Assembly (NCBI GenBank): GCA_027563935.2
Contig: CM050446.2
Coordinates: forward strand, 112,076,499 to 112,140,498
Origin: Costus lasius
Taxonomy: Eukaryota; Streptophyta; Magnoliopsida; Zingiberales; Costaceae
Direction: 5' to 3'
Length of the DNA stretch: 64,000 bases
Made by a program: the position numbers and the translations under genes. Each line of letters starts with the position of its first letter. Within the stretch, counting starts at the first letter, position 1. The notes under the pieces were generated by a model. That model was given only the letters and a program-made list of their open reading frames with translations. It made no database searches and was not told the DNA's origin. Below are positions 1-12,207 of this stretch, piece by piece.

Positions 1-258
1 TCTGCCCAGTATTATAGGAAGCTTGGAGTCTTCCTCCATCTCAAGTACAACGAAATCAGCTAGAACAAAAAATTTACCGACCTTTATTGGCACGTCTTCT
101 AGAATTCCTACCGGATGTCGTACGGAACGATCGGCAAATTGCAATGAGATTTTTGTTGGCTTAAGGTCTCCGATGTCCAGTTTCTTCCAAAGAGAGAGTG
201 GCATCAGGCTTACATTGGCGCCAAGGTCGCACAAAGCACAGTCAAAAGGTGTATTTCC
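1..258 (-). pseudogene. Athila-3 aspartic protease, N-terminal part (cut by window edge)
   Basis: The minus-strand translation contains CALCDLGANVSLMPLSLW, then a stretch ending in KLPIILGR at the window edge. These are the two hallmark blocks of the Athila retropepsin: the catalytic loop, here DLGA where retroviruses have D[ST]G, and the ILGRPF block. The same blocks occur in Athila-2 (41529-42299), and the ILGRPF block occurs in Athila-1. The protease would cut the Gag-Pol polyprotein inside virus-like particles. It continues in frame from the gag region and is incomplete only because the window ends. Confidence 0.8.
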
Positions 259-2082
259 GATTAAGCATTGAATGGTAAAACTGCCTGGGTCCTTCAACTT
301 TGGCGGTAACTTATTTTGGATGATTGCACTGCATTCCTCAGTTAACGCCACTGTGCCGTGTTCCTCCATTTTTCTTTTATTAGATAAAATTTCTTTTAAA
401 AACTTAGCATAGGATGACATTTGTGATAAAGCATCAGTAAATGGTATGTTAATGTACAATTTCTTTAAAACCTCCAAAAATTTTCTGAATTGTTGATCAA
501 GTTTTGTTTTTGCTAACCTTTGGGAAAATAGAATGGGTGGTTTGTAAGGTGGTGGTGGCACATATACCGGTTCAGTCTCTTTCATCTGTGGTTCACTCTC
601 AACGACAATGGGTTCCTCAGACTCCGGAATTTTACCTTTGTCCTTAGAATGGTCTTGTCTAGGCATTTCCGGTTCTTCAAGCTATTTGCCGCTACGCGTG
701 GTAATGGTATTGCAATGTTCTCTAGGGTTTGTTTTAGGTTGCCCGAGCAATCTACCCAGCGGTCTAGTAGATGTGTTGGCTTGCTGGGCTATTTGATTTT
801 CTAATATCTTCTGGTGTGTGGTTAAGCCCTTGATTGCCTCTAATAGCAAGTTGTCAAAGCGTGACTCTAAGGTTTGCTCCTGCGGTATTATGTTGGTACT
901 TGGTTGTGGTGGCTGATCAAATTACTTAGGTTGATACCCGGTGTTGGATGAGTGAAATCCAGGAGGTTGCCTATAGTTCGATGGTTGAGCTACGTTGTTA
1001 TTTCTATAGGAAAAGTTGGGATGATGCTTCCACCCAGGGTTATAGGTATTAGAATAGGGTTTATTTTGGACCCTCGGGTTAAATTTACCTACAGCGTTCA
1101 CTAAAGCGGGTGGGGGGTCTTGTGATACCATATTTCCTAATTGACAGGTGTTAGAAAGATGACCGTCCACTCCACAAATTTCACATATAGCAGCGTTACA
1201 GGTGGTAGGACAAATGTTCATGGAGTCAAGCTTATGAGATAATGAATCTACTTTTGCAGCGAGAGAACTAAGAGCATCAAGTTCATACTTACCGGGTTGC
1301 CGTGATGAAGTACCTCTCTTGCCCGACCATTAGTAATGATTGAGCGCCATCTCCTCAATCAGATTGTAAGCATCATCAACCGCTTTGTTCATTAAGGCTT
1401 CTCCAGCGGCTGCATCAATAGTAAGATGAGTGTTATAAAGCAAGCCGTTATAAAAAGTTTGTACCAGTACCTATTTCTCGAGGCCGTGGTGAGGACACAT
1501 TTGTTGCAATTCCTTGAAGCGATCTCATGCCTCATATAATGATTCTTCTTCTTTTTGAGAAAAATTGGTAATCTGGTTTCTCAGTTGCGCAGTTTTGCTC
1601 GGAGGAAAATATTTCGAAAGGAAGACATGTGAGAGTTGTTCCCATGTAGTAATGGATCCAGACAGTAAAGAATGTAACCAAGCTCGCGCCCTATCTCTAA
1701 GTGAGAAAGGAAAAAGTCACAGTCGCAGAGCGTCAGTGGTTACACCATTCATTTTAAGGGTGTCATAGTATTCAAGAAACACGGATAAGTGCATGTTCGG
1801 GTCTTCAGCTGGTGATCCACCAAATTGGTTTTGCTATAACATTGACAGAAGCGACGGTTTTATCTTGAAATTGTTCGCCTCTATTGGTGGATGTGCAATG
1901 CTAGAATGAAATCCTTGGATGTTCGGTGCAGCGAAGTCTCAGAGCGACTTGTTACCATCCATGATTAATGTTTGTGAATCCTTCTTGGGTTAAAGTTTTT
2001 GTAGTTTCTTTCGACGCCAGAACGTTCTTTCAATTTCCAAATCAAATGGTATTGCAGGTTCCGGGCGTGGAGTTCTATGCAT
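259..2082 (-). pseudogene. Athila-3 gag, degenerate
   Basis: The probable start is the ATG at 2082-2080, followed by a block with FDLEIERTF that matches the gag start of Athila-2 (DPEIERTFRTRRK). Downstream come the capsid-like block (LFPFSLRDRARAWLH, then FLSKYFPPSKT), a CCHC zinc knuckle CEICGVDGHLSNTC at about 1144-1185, a proline/asparagine-rich linker, and a C-terminal block with KKLYINIPFTDALSQM and LTEECSAIIQNKLP. Gag would form the particle and bind RNA. Several in-frame stops, for example near 928 and 1330, show that it is dead. Only 922-1221 is open over a useful length. Confidence 0.85.
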
Positions 2083-2227
2083 ATACTAAAATTTCTAACA
2101 AGGAAAGTAACTCGTTAAATCAAGAAAGGTGTAAAACGAAATGAAAGAAAGTATACTAATATATATAATTAAGCTATGAGTGTCTAGTCTATTAACTTCT
2201 GAATCTTGTCAATATTGCCGAAATTAG

Positions 2228-2245
2228 TCCCCGACAACGGCTTCA
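2228..2245 (-). other. Athila-3 primer-binding site (tRNA-Asp type), decayed
   Basis: On the plus strand this reads as tccccgacaacggcttca. That matches the 3' end of plant tRNA-Asp (tccccggcaacggcgcca) except at three positions. The LTR starts a few bases to the right, as expected for a minus-strand element. The intact counterparts are at 44395 and 57758. Confidence 0.75.
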
Positions 2246-2251
2246 AAAACA

Positions 2252-3398
2252 TGATAGGCCCAAAAGCTTGATAGGCTTCCTGCAAGTGCACGGGTCTATC
2301 GAAGGAGTAAAATATCGATCCCACAGGGACTAATGGGTAAGTACCGACAGATCTCGAATTTGCTAGCTAGACGATGTCGAAATTGGTGAAGTTTAAATGT
2401 TGAACTAATTAAATGCACAAGGACGTAAATGGAGGAATTGCACGAGAGAATTTTAATGGGGAGAAGCATCAAGATATGGGTTCGCCGCTTTGACTCCTCA
2501 CTATTGAATAATCAAACTCCATTGCCGTAGTCCTTATCCAGTTCAAGGGATTTAGACCCTGACGTCCAGGTCACTACCACCGACACCCCTATCCATTCCC
2601 ATGGACACGGTTACCGGTCTAATCTGAATGGTTCTGACGCGCGGTCAGACTTTCGTCTCCCCGACGCGTCTAAGACCCTCGTAATCCCCTAAAGTGAGTA
2701 CAAATCCACAAACGAGTTTTCCTCCTAGAGATACTGATTGACAAACCTCACTTTGACAACTAGAGGCTCAAGCATCCCCTTCCAGGTAATGCAGGCACAG
2801 AGTACATGCAGATCAGATAAACCCCCAACCGTAGGGTTTTGACGCGCGGTCGGACTTTTGTCTCCCCGAAAGTGAGTATAGATCTGTAAGTGAGTTTTCC
2901 TCCTAGAGATACTGATTGACAAACCTCACTTTGACCACTAGAGGCTCAAGTATCCCCTTCCGGGTAATGCAGGCAAAGAGCGCACAAAGGGTTAAGTAAG
3001 AACTGGGGTGTTTGAAGCAAGATTATTACAACAAGTAAGTCATCAAAGGGTTACCCACAAATCCTGATTCAAGAGTTAGCCTACGATGTTCATGGTACTA
3101 TGACATTAAACATCTCATACATAAGCAGGTTTATGTGGCAATTACAAGAGGAAGATAAGATCGTATGATACTTTACTAGATTGTACAAATAGTGCAGCAA
3201 ATTGAATGTAAGCGCAAGATATTTCTTACAAATTTATCCTCAAGGTGCTCACGCAACAAGTGTCTTCAATAGATGCAGATGTGCAGCCCTTGTTTATCTC
3301 TTCTTCTCCCAAGCGCAGCATTCTCCCTCTACCCGTGCGATCTCCTCCTCCCGAGCCCTTTTGCAAGTGTTCCTCCTAAGGCTCTTATTCCCTTCCTC
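2252..3398 (-). repeat. Athila-3 5' LTR, first segment (interrupted by Copia-A)
   Basis: The LTR begins TGATAGG directly after the primer site. Its next 80 bases resemble the LTR starts of Athila-1 and Athila-2 (CTGCAAGTGCACGG, then ATCCCACAGGGA). A second TGATAGG at 2269 makes the exact edge uncertain by 17 bases. The segment holds a roughly 205-bp tandem duplication and stops at the Copia-A target site TCCTC (3394-3398). The same LTR resumes at 21650. No gene is seen here. Confidence 0.7.
2632..2986. repeat. about 205-bp direct duplication inside the Athila-3 LTR
   Basis: The sequence starting gacgcgcggtc at about 2636 recurs at about 2841. The following stretch (cctcctagagatactgattg through ggtaatgcaggca) is also present twice with few changes. 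The first copy has an extra insert of about 65 bp. Confidence 0.75.
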
Positions 3399-5209
3399 TG
3401 TTGGTGTATATGCCCTTGGACCCATTGTTAGTCCATCTTGTACTACTTAACTTTGATATTTAATATATATCGTACACGCATTGTCGTTATTATGCTGTGT
3501 TTACATTTGCGATTATGTACAAGGATAATAATGTCCCTAGAGACAGATTGTATCTGTGCTCAAACGGTGTGTCCCCGGTCGAATACATGAGTGGATAAGG
3601 GACAGATCTGGTACATGTTAGACTGGTATATGGGCTGGTTACACACGGGGTGCTAACGCAGGCATATAGGTATATTAGTGGTGGATATACTAGACCGACC
3701 CGCTGTGAGGCTTTAACTTGGTGTCATAAGTTAAGCTCACAAGTGACAGGAGATGCATTGATCTCTCGACTTGAGGTCATTGACTCTTCTATATGGTTAG
3801 GGACATGCTTTGATACAACCTAACGTCTCAACGTAGTAGGGAGGTCATAACGATTGTCATTGGGTATGTCACGACCCATATGAGAAGATCAATGGACAGA
3901 CATAGGATTTGCCCCTTCCTGCGGGAAGCTTGATATCCACAGGCCCCCCTATGGTTGCATGACTGAGAGTGTATGGCCATACCCAGGTGAAAGCCTGATC
4001 TAGTCATGACCATGAGATTGGGTGAAAACAAAGTGGTGACGCACTTTGTCCAATCGGACATCAGTCTGGCAAAGAGACTGTAATGCATCGGTATCTTGTT
4101 GCGATGATGGGGATGTCGATGTAATATCCATACCGAAGACTTGGGTAGCAGCATTGCACTACTAGGTGCCACTCACTGCTTGTGATGACCTAAGTTCATC
4201 ACTGCCAACGTCAGAGGAACCTACAGGGTTGTACAACTTGAAACTCGGGTTCTCGTATTGATCGGGCAGCCTATTGATCGAGTTATTGGATAACTCGGAT
4301 CTGTTTTGGAGAATTCATCAGCGCCATTGTGCCTGATGAGATGGAAGGAACCTTTTGGAGCTAACTTCATTTTTGGGCCAAATGGGCCCAGTAGGCCAAA
4401 TGGGCCAAATGGGCTAAATCAGCCCAATAAGCCATTTGGGCCAAATGGGCAAATGAAGTCTGAGCTTGGTGCATGGACCAATGAGCCTCTATACCCAATG
4501 GGCTTGGAGCCTAGTTTGGGCATGAGGCTTAATGGGCTTGAGGCCCATTGGGCCATGAGGTTTAATGGGCTTGAGGCCCAATGGGCCGCCAAGCCTAATG
4601 GCCCATGACCATAAGAAGCCTTGGAAGATAATTTGGAGTTGGTGCCTAGGAGAGAATTTGGAGTTCTCTTCACTTATGAAGAGAAAGAGAATTTGGAATT
4701 CTCTTCTCTCTTGAAGAGTTGCACCTCTTCCCTGTGAAGAGTTGCACCTCTTGTGAAGAGTTGCACCTCCTCATTTGTATAAATCTCCTTGTCGCCCTCT
4801 CTCCAATGTTGGTTGGTATTGGCGATTTTTCCCATCTCTTCTTCCAAGGGCGGCTCCAAGGTTGGACCTTGGCGTTTTCTTCCTTCCCTCTACTCTTCTT
4901 GGCGCAACCACTGTGTTGGTGGCGCAAGGTCTAGAGGAAGACTCCCTGAGGCGTGGATCTTCTTCCCGAGGCTAGCACCGGGCGTGGAAGAAGAGATTTC
5001 GAGGTTCGGCTGTGTGGGAAACTGCAGAGGGCGAACATTTGGGCGCCTGCATCACATCCTTCGCATCGCTTCAAGGTATCATCTCCTACTCACCATGTCG
5101 ATTCTCTCGCAAGAATCGATCTTCTGGGTTTTTGGGACTGGCCTGTTTCGGGAATTGCTTCCGCTGTGCTTGTCTGTAAAAGTTTTAAAATCCCCGGGGT
5201 TTCCCAACA
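3399..5209 (+). repeat. Copia-A 5' LTR
   Basis: It has TG...CA ends, is 1811 bp long and is followed by the primer site. It contains a TGGGCC-rich block (4375-4600), three copies of gaagagttgcacctc (about 4714-4768) and a TATA box at 4778. It is paired with the 3' LTR at 19832-21649. Confidence 0.95.
4375..4784 (+). promoter_or_regulatory. putative LTR promoter: TGGGCC/GGCCCA cluster and TATA box
   Basis: More than ten TGGGC/GCCCA motifs lie at 4375-4600, with tandem gaagagttgcacctc repeats next and TATAAAT at 4778-4784. TGGGCC/T is the plant 'site II' element bound by TCP factors and is typical of growth-related promoters (established knowledge). The same arrangement is present in the 3' LTR, with the TATA box at 21219-21225. 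That this drives transcription is inference from motif and position. Confidence 0.5.
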
Positions 5210-5210
5210 G

Positions 5211-5222
5211 TGGTATCAGAGC
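5211..5222 (+). other. Copia-A primer-binding site (initiator tRNA-Met)
   Basis: TGGTATCAGAGC lies two bases after the LTR end. It is complementary to the 3' end of plant initiator tRNA-Met and is where minus-strand DNA synthesis would start. Confidence 0.95.
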
Positions 5223-6800
5223 TATCTTGCGAACTCGAATGGTGTTTTATGCTTTTATTGTATGCTCACATGCCATCTGAATTTTTTGAAAAATTGCATA
5301 TGCGCATGAATTTTTCTAAGTAAGAAAAATTGTAAGTTTTTCGTTCCTAACATCTATTCGATCTCTTTGGTTTTTCGCTTTCTTCACATGGTGGGTTAGA
5401 CCCATATGTGAGAGGATTAATTTCTCCCCACGCATGTAGGATAGTTCTACTGTGTGGGACTTGTCAAAGATTATGGGCATATGGTTGTCCTAATCTTGGC
5501 AGGTTAAGGATTGCAAAGGTAGACGACAAGCGTGCTTGGAGCATGCATGCGTCACTTGTGGACTCCTGAGAGAAACGAAAAGTCCTAGATTTGCGAACGG
5601 ACGTTGAGGTTGAAAGACATGTTTTCTAAGAAACTAAAACTGAAGTTTTATGTTTTCATGATCATATAGAAAAGCATGAGATGATTGTACATCGTGTTGT
5701 GGTCATAGTCAAGCCCCTTGTATGCCTATGATGTATTATGTGTGAGGCCTGCATGTCGCTTTTTCTTTTTGTTTTGTAAACGCACAAAGAATATTAAGGG
5801 CGCATCCCTCTTGAAGCTTACATCTTGGCGCATCAACCATGATGGCGCATCTTGCTTGGTGGCGCAAGTAAGGGCTTGGCCAAACCGTAGAGTTCGTGAG
5901 CTATCCCTCTTGGCACAAGCATGATGGCGCATCATGCGTGGAGGACCTTGGAGCCGCACTTGAAGATAAAGCTTGGTGGCGGCTAGGTTAGGTCTTGTTG
6001 GGGCTTGTCACCTAGGTCAAGCATGAACGTCCTTTGGCATGTGATGGTTCATTGCGTTGATTAGGCTATAACAACATTGCTTGTTTACTGTTTTTCAATA
6101 TCTGCAAAAGCATGCCTGGATGTGTTTTATCGTTTTGTTATCACTATAGAATTGCATGCCCGTAATGTTAGACAAAAGATAAAACTAAGAACATGAGACC
6201 TCAAAAACCCTCGAAACAATATCAAGTATGTAGCCTTCTGATGCGTAGCCCTCGTCAAGCTATCGATCAGTGGTGTTGTGCATTGTTTCCCACCCTAGTG
6301 GGACACACCCAGTTATCTTTAGAAGGCGTGTGGTGGCAATGGTTTCCTGAGACTAGTTAAAATCCTGGACGTGCCCTAGCAAGGAAGCTCGTTGGCCCTA
6401 GGCATAACGGTCAAGATAGACTTGACTAGATTTCATATGTGGTGGCCACATGATGGAATTCTAGAGGCAGCCTCGAGAGGTTAGGGTTTTGTGTTGTTCC
6501 AGCCCTAGCTGGGCACGAAATGCTAGAACTGTCTTGAGAAGGGGAATTGCCCTGGGGGCAATCGGCCGGCGTGCCTACCTTACGAAGCATGAGTCACTTT
6601 GTGCATCTCATCCCACCCTAGTGGGACGCGAAGCCTCGTGTGGAATAGGGATCCCATCTCACTAGGAAATCTCGGATTTCCGGATTGACTTTGTGGGTTG
6701 TCAATTCGATTAAAATAGTGGGAGCCACGATCATTTAATGCAAGTCCAGATTAAATGATTTGAAGTAGTACTAATCTGCTATCTTGCTTGTTGTAGATCA
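5223..6800 (+). other. Copia-A untranslated leader with repeated small hairpins
   Basis: This is 1.6 kb without a credible gene between primer site and gag. It contains three 14-nt hairpins with 5-bp stems and the identical loop CCTA: 6289-6302 (CCCAC/GTGGG), 6499-6512 (CCAGC/GCTGG) and 6612-6625 (CCCAC/GTGGG). They lie in similar flanks (GTGTTGT before, CAC after). The leader ends CTTGTTGTAG just before the gag ATG, which looks like a 3' splice site. A related leader is found in Copia-E. Confidence 0.6.
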
Positions 6801-9800
6801 ATGGCTACGAACAATAGCGGTTTGTCACTGCGATCCCTTCTTGACAAGGATAAGTTGGTTGGATCCAACTTCATGGACTGGTATCAGAACTTGAGGATAG
6901 TCCTCAAGCACGAGAAGAAGCTATACGTCCTTGAGTAAGCTCTTCCCGCGCCTCCTCCACCTACAGCCCGAGTAGCTGAAAGGGATGCTTTTAGAAAGCA
7001 TCAGGATGACTCTTTGGAAGTGTCATGTCTCATGCTAGCCTCCATGGCGCCTGAACTTCAGGTGCAGTATGAGGAGCAGAACGCTTTTCAGATGATAACT
7101 CATTTGAAACAGATGTTCGAGGCTCAGGCTAGGACCGAGAGATATGACATTGCCAAAGCGGTCTTTCGGTGCAAGTTATCTGAAGGTGCTCCAGTGAGAC
7201 CCCATGTACTCAAGATCATTGGGTATGTGGATCATCTCAAGAGATTGGGACACTCTATTGATAACGAGCTGGTCACGAATCTTATTCTTCAGTCCCTGCC
7301 CTCTAGCTTCAGTCCGTTTATTATTAATTTTAATATGAACCGGATTGAGTGCTCAAGGGAGGAACTTTTGAATATGCTCCAGACGACCGAGTGAGAAATG
7401 GTCAAGACCAAACCCAATTCTATTCTTTTGGTCCCTGCGACCAAGAAGATAAAGAAGAGGGGTAAGGCACGTGCCAAGAGTCCGACCAAAGCACTGAAAA
7501 AGAAGGTGAGGAAGTCAAAGGAACAGAGGTGCTTCCACTGTGACGAGCAGGGTCACTGAAAAAGGGACTGCAAGCAACTTCAGAACGAGGAGGAGAGAAG
7601 TGGGGCTTCGTCTTCTGGCTCAGGTATTTATGTTACCGAAGTTAACCTTTCTACTTCTATGGCATGAGTATTGGATACTACATGCGGAGCTCATATTTGT
7701 ACAAATATGCAGGGGCACAAGAAAAGTAGAGCGGTGCGGCCTGGAGAGATTGACCTACGTGTTGGAAACGGAGCACAGGTTGCTGCTATTGTCGTAGGAT
7801 TTTTGACGCTCTCCCTGCCTACTGGACTTCAGTTCGAGTTAGATCATTGTTATTATGTACCTTATCTTACCAAAAACATTGTATCTATTCCTTGCTTGGC
7901 AAGGAAAGGGTTTAAATTTGAAATAAAAGACAACTCTTGTTCTTTTTCATTTGCAAATGTGTTTTATGGGAAGGGTACCTTGTGCAATGGATTATATGTC
8001 CTGGACATGGATAACTCTATTTATAACATAAATAATAAAATGATCAAACTAAGTGGTTCAGTTGGTACGTACCTTTGGCATTGTCGATTAGCCCATATAA
8101 ATAAGAATCGCATTCAATAACTCCATGCAAATGGATTGTTGGGTTCAAGCTCCTTGGAGGAATTTGATACTTGCGAACCTTGTTTATTAGGAAAGATGAC
8201 AAAAGCACCCTTCACCAAGATTGGTGAGAGGGCAGGAGGTTTGTTGGATCTCATACACAGTGATGTATGTGGGCCATTCAGTAAACAAGCCAGAGGAGGG
8301 TACAACTACTTCATCACATTTACTGATGACTTCAGTAGATATGGTTATGTTTATTTGATGAAACATAAGTCCGAATCCTTTGAGAAATTTAAGGAGTTCA
8401 GACATTAAGTTGAGAACCAGCTTGGTAGATCTATTAAGACTCTTCGATCAGATCGTGGTGGAGAGTACCTAAGCAATGAGTTTCTTGACTATCTAAGAGA
8501 GTGTAGGATTCTATCCCAACTCACTCCCCCTGGAACACCACAACGGAATGGTGTGTCTGAAAAGAGAAATCGAACTTTGTTAGACATGGTTCGATCTATG
8601 ATGAGTCATGCAACTTTACCACTCTAATTTTGGGGATATGCACTAAAAGCAGCTTCTAAGATACTGAATAATGTTCCATCTAAGAGTGTCTCCAAGATTC
8701 CGTACGAGGTATGGAGTGGGAGGAGACTCCATCTCTCTTATATCAGAGTCTAGGGATGTGAGGCTTATGTCAAACGTCAAGATTCTAGCAAGCTAGAACC
8801 CAGATCTGATAAATGCATGTTTGTGGGGTATCCTGAGGAAACTAAAGGATATTTCTTCTATATTCCTAGCGAGAACAAAGTATTTGTTGCTCGAGATGCT
8901 GTCTTTCTAGAGAGAGAGAATTTCTCATGAAAGAAGTCAGTGGGAGGAAGTTTGACTTGGACGAGGTCCAAGTGCAACCACAAGACACGGAGATGGAACC
9001 TGAGCCACCTGCACTGGTTACTGGGCAACCAGAGGCTCAGACACAGGCCCTACGTAGGTCTAGGAGGATTCGTCGTGCACCTAAGAGGTACGGGTCGCTG
9101 TCGACCCAACACGACGGGATCTTCATCATTGAAGATGAACCCAAGACCTATGATGAGGCGGTCGCTGGATCGGACTCCGAGAAATGGCTTGAGGCCATGA
9201 GATACGAGATGGATTCCATGTTGGCTAACCAAGTCTAGGATTTGGTTGAGCTACCTGATGGGGTAAAACCTATAGGGTGTAAATGGGTCTTCAAGAGGAA
9301 GGCTGACATGGATGGCAATATAGTTACCTATAAAGGTAGACTTGTGGCTAAAGGATTCAAACAAGTCCACGGGGTGGACTATGATAAAACCTTCTCGCCA
9401 GTTGCCATGTTTAAATCCATTCAAATCCTGCTTGCTATAGCTGCATATCATGATTATGAGATATGGCAGATGGATGTAAAAACAGCGTTCCTTAACGGGA
9501 AGCTGACAGAGGATGTGTTTATGACACAACCTGATGTTTTCATCCATCCTGCAGAGGCCGATAAGGTCTGCAGGCTAAAAAGATCCATTTATGGGTTAAA
9601 GCAAGCTTCTCGAAGTTGGAATCTTCGATTTGATGAGGCAGTGAGAGAATACGGCTTTATCAAGAGCGAAGATGACGCCTGTGTATATAAAAGATTCAGT
9701 GGGAGATTGGTGACATTTCTGGTCTTGTATGTGGATGACATACTGCTCATCGGAAACGACATCCCCAGTCGTCAAGCTGTGAAAACATGGTTGGGGAAGT

Positions 9801-10485
9801 GTTTCGAGAAGAAAGACTTAGGGGAGGCCGCCTATATCCTAGGCATGAGGATCTACCGGGATAGATCCAAGAAGCTCCTGGCCCTTAATCAAGTACTTAC
9901 ATTGATAAGGTCCTAGAGAGGTTCAGCTTAGAGCAATCTAAGAAAGAATACCTTCTAGTGAGACATGGTCTTATTCTCTCCAAGAGTCAGTGTCCCGTCA
10001 CACAGGCTGAGAGGGACGACATGAGTCGAGTGCCCTATGCTTCGGCAGTAGGTTCGATCATGTATGCAATGTTGTGTACTAGACCAGACGTGGCTTATGC
10101 TGTGAGCATAACCAGCTAATACCAATCCAATCCAGGTTTACGGCACTGGGTGGCTGTAAAGAACATTTTGAAGTATCTGAGAAGAACTAAAGACTTGTTC
10201 TTGGTCTATGGAGGACAGGAAGAGCTTAGTGTTCAGGCCTACACTGATGCGTCGTTCCAGTCTGACCCTGATGACTTTAGATCGCAGGCCGACTATGTGT
10301 TCAAATTGAATGGTGGCGCTGTATGCTGGAAGTCCTTCAAGCAGTCCACTATAGCTGATTCTACGACCGAGGTTGAGTATGTCGCCGCTTCTGAGGCAGC
10401 CAAAGAAGCCGTTTGGATTCGGAAGTTCATTTCTGAGCTTCAGGTGGTTCCATCTGCTGTGGATCCGATCGAGCTCTATTGTGAC
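6801..10485 (+). pseudogene. Copia-A gag-pol polyprotein, decayed (first segment)
   Basis: The ATG at 6801 starts a protein parallel to Copia-E: gag with SLRSLLDKDKLVG, a CCHC knuckle (CFHCDEQGH, about 7532-7575, broken by a TGA), protease (VLDTTCGAHICTN, about 7670), an integrase zinc domain and core (HSDVCGPF near 8262; RSDRGGEYL near 8450; the E in GVSEKRNRT), RT (KTAFLNG; catalytic YVDD near 9730), and RNase H up to IELYCD. In-frame stops include 6936, 7392, 7557, 8750 and 9236, and one base is missing near 9895. Four stops sit at tryptophans conserved in Copia-E (TGG to TGA or TAG). Copia-E interrupts it at 10485 and the end resumes at 19585. Confidence 0.95.
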
Positions 10486-12187
10486 TGTTAGGTCCCCTTC
10501 AAGGGGGAGCGCAAGCGGATAAAGCCCCTTTCTAGAGGGGGGGCACAAATGCAATTTTAGGGGTGTCACCCTCATGATCGCATGTAGATCATATGGTTAA
10601 CTTATGTATAAGCGAAAGGATCTTTAAAGGGATCATACCAACGCCATGAAGTTGGATGTCGGCTTGGAAGAAGAGAGCAACTTTGATCTCCTCCAAAAGT
10701 TCACACACAAGGTGAAGATCTCTTACTTCCTTGGCGTCACTTGTGCTAGCAAGGCACCCAAGGTTCCTTGTCGAATGGAAGGAGATGATGAAAGCTTTCT
10801 TGGCCGATCCTTCTTCTCGTCAACCTCTACCACCCGAGAGTTCGAGTGTCGTCGAGAGCCAAAGGGGAGATGAGCGTTTTTCCAAGCTTGTGATCGAATG
10901 TGGAGACATTCATCACTATGGCAAAACCGAAATGCCATAAATGGTAAGTCTTCAACACATGCGTTATGCGTTCACATGAAGTGAACCAAACGCATATCTC
11001 ATCTCACAAATGAACCAAGCGCTCACATATGAGCTGGTTCAATGTAGTTGGTCCAATGACCAAACCAAATCAGCCCAAGTATTGGTCCAGACCAAAATAA
11101 ACCCTAAGGTTCAAGATCTGACCGTTCATCCTTTGATGCTCTTGATCTCCCAGATCTAGCATCCACACTCTCGATCAAAGCTTACCGATCTCAAGCCCTA
11201 ATCAATCAAACATGATCAGACTGGATCTCACTTACAATCAGAGTTTAATCTCCTTTAAACTGAATCAAAACAATCCAGTCCACCCGATCTAACTCAAGTA
11301 AGTCATATCACCAAATTGTGCGACCCTAAGGGTTTCCTTTAAATGTCGGTAACGATAACTCACGTCATCACAATCAGTGAGGGGTATCTAGCAACACATC
11401 ACTGTCTCCCGATATAAAGGAAAGAGTCTTCCAAGACTACACCCAAACCACAGCACAAGTGTGAATCCACTTCACAAGGCATACATGTTTCCTTTGCCAC
11501 TGGATGTTCTTATTGGACAAGTATATCAAGCCTGTAACTCCAATACAATGAGCATGATTAGATCAGATGAACATAGTCATCTGGGTATGGCCATACACTA
11601 TCTCAATCATCTCATACAGGGGGGCCCCTTTAGAACATCACACTCCTTGAACAAGGAGACGGCAATCCTTTATCTATCACTAGTGTCCTAACCTGACTCA
11701 TGATCATTATCCAAGATAGTCTATAATCATTATGTTTCAAATGATATTGAACTACCTCAAAATAATGACATTCATCATTTAGAAACACAAGTGATCTCAA
11801 GTCAGAGGACATGTGCCACTTGTTGCATTCAAGGATTATTCACATTGTGACAAACAATTGAATATCCTAGTAGGGTCTGTCCAGTACATCCAATGTACCC
11901 ATGAGTCTACATCTTATTTCATGCTCGAAGCATCCTATAAGATTAGCACACATATTAGTCTCAATCATATCAAGGCTGTCTCATGTTCACCAAGATATCT
12001 CGACTAAGGACATATGCATGTCAGCCTAGCTGAACAGCTTTGAGACATTATTCAGAAGTACACTTATTACAGCAGACAAGGTAGCAACCTGAATAATAAC
12101 CATGCCTTTATAAACATAAGAGTTTATTACATGATACTTATACAATCCCAAGGCCTCAAACATTAGCCTTAAGGGCATACCCCAACA
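10486..12187 (-). repeat. Copia-E 3' LTR
   Basis: It starts TGTTAGGTCCCC and ends CCCCAACA on the plus strand, is 1702 bp long, and is a near-identical partner of 17878-19579. Small open frames inside are shared by both LTR copies and resemble nothing known; they are not called as genes. Confidence 0.97.
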
Positions 12188-12204
12188 ATCTCCCACTTGC
12201 ACTT
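12188..12204 (-). other. Copia-E polypurine tract
   Basis: In the sense direction this is AAGTGCAAGTGGGAGAT, directly abutting the 3' LTR. It is the usual plus-strand primer site of long-LTR plant Copia elements. Confidence 0.85.
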
Positions 12205-12207
12205 AAT

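Larger units (their letters stand above)
1..2251 (-). mobile_element. Athila-3: partial Athila-type Ty3/Gypsy element, internal region
   Basis: This is the 5' internal part of an Athila-type LTR retrotransposon read right to left: tRNA-Asp primer site, gag, then the start of protease, which runs off the left edge of the window. The gag keeps the same order of motifs as Athila-1 and Athila-2 further right. Stops and frameshifts make it non-functional. Its LTR begins at 2252, is interrupted by Copia-A at 3399, resumes at 21650 and is lost near 22288. The RT, integrase and 3' LTR would lie outside the window to the left. Confidence 0.85.

Noticed and set aside
4306..4608. 100-codon frame rich in GPNG repeats in the Copia-A LTR
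   Set aside because: The repeats are the TGGGCC/AAATGGGCC nucleotide motif translated; the 3' LTR copy is broken differently.
5211..5222. tRNA gene remnants at the TGGTATCAGAGC and CCCCGGCAACGGCGCCA motifs
   Set aside because: Only the tRNA 3'-end complements are present, each beside an LTR; they are primer-binding sites, not tRNA genes.
10646..10940. Open frames in the Copia-E LTRs (also at 18038-18332)
   Set aside because: Identical frames occur in both LTRs and on both strands, with no recognisable domain; they are chance frames in an LTR.
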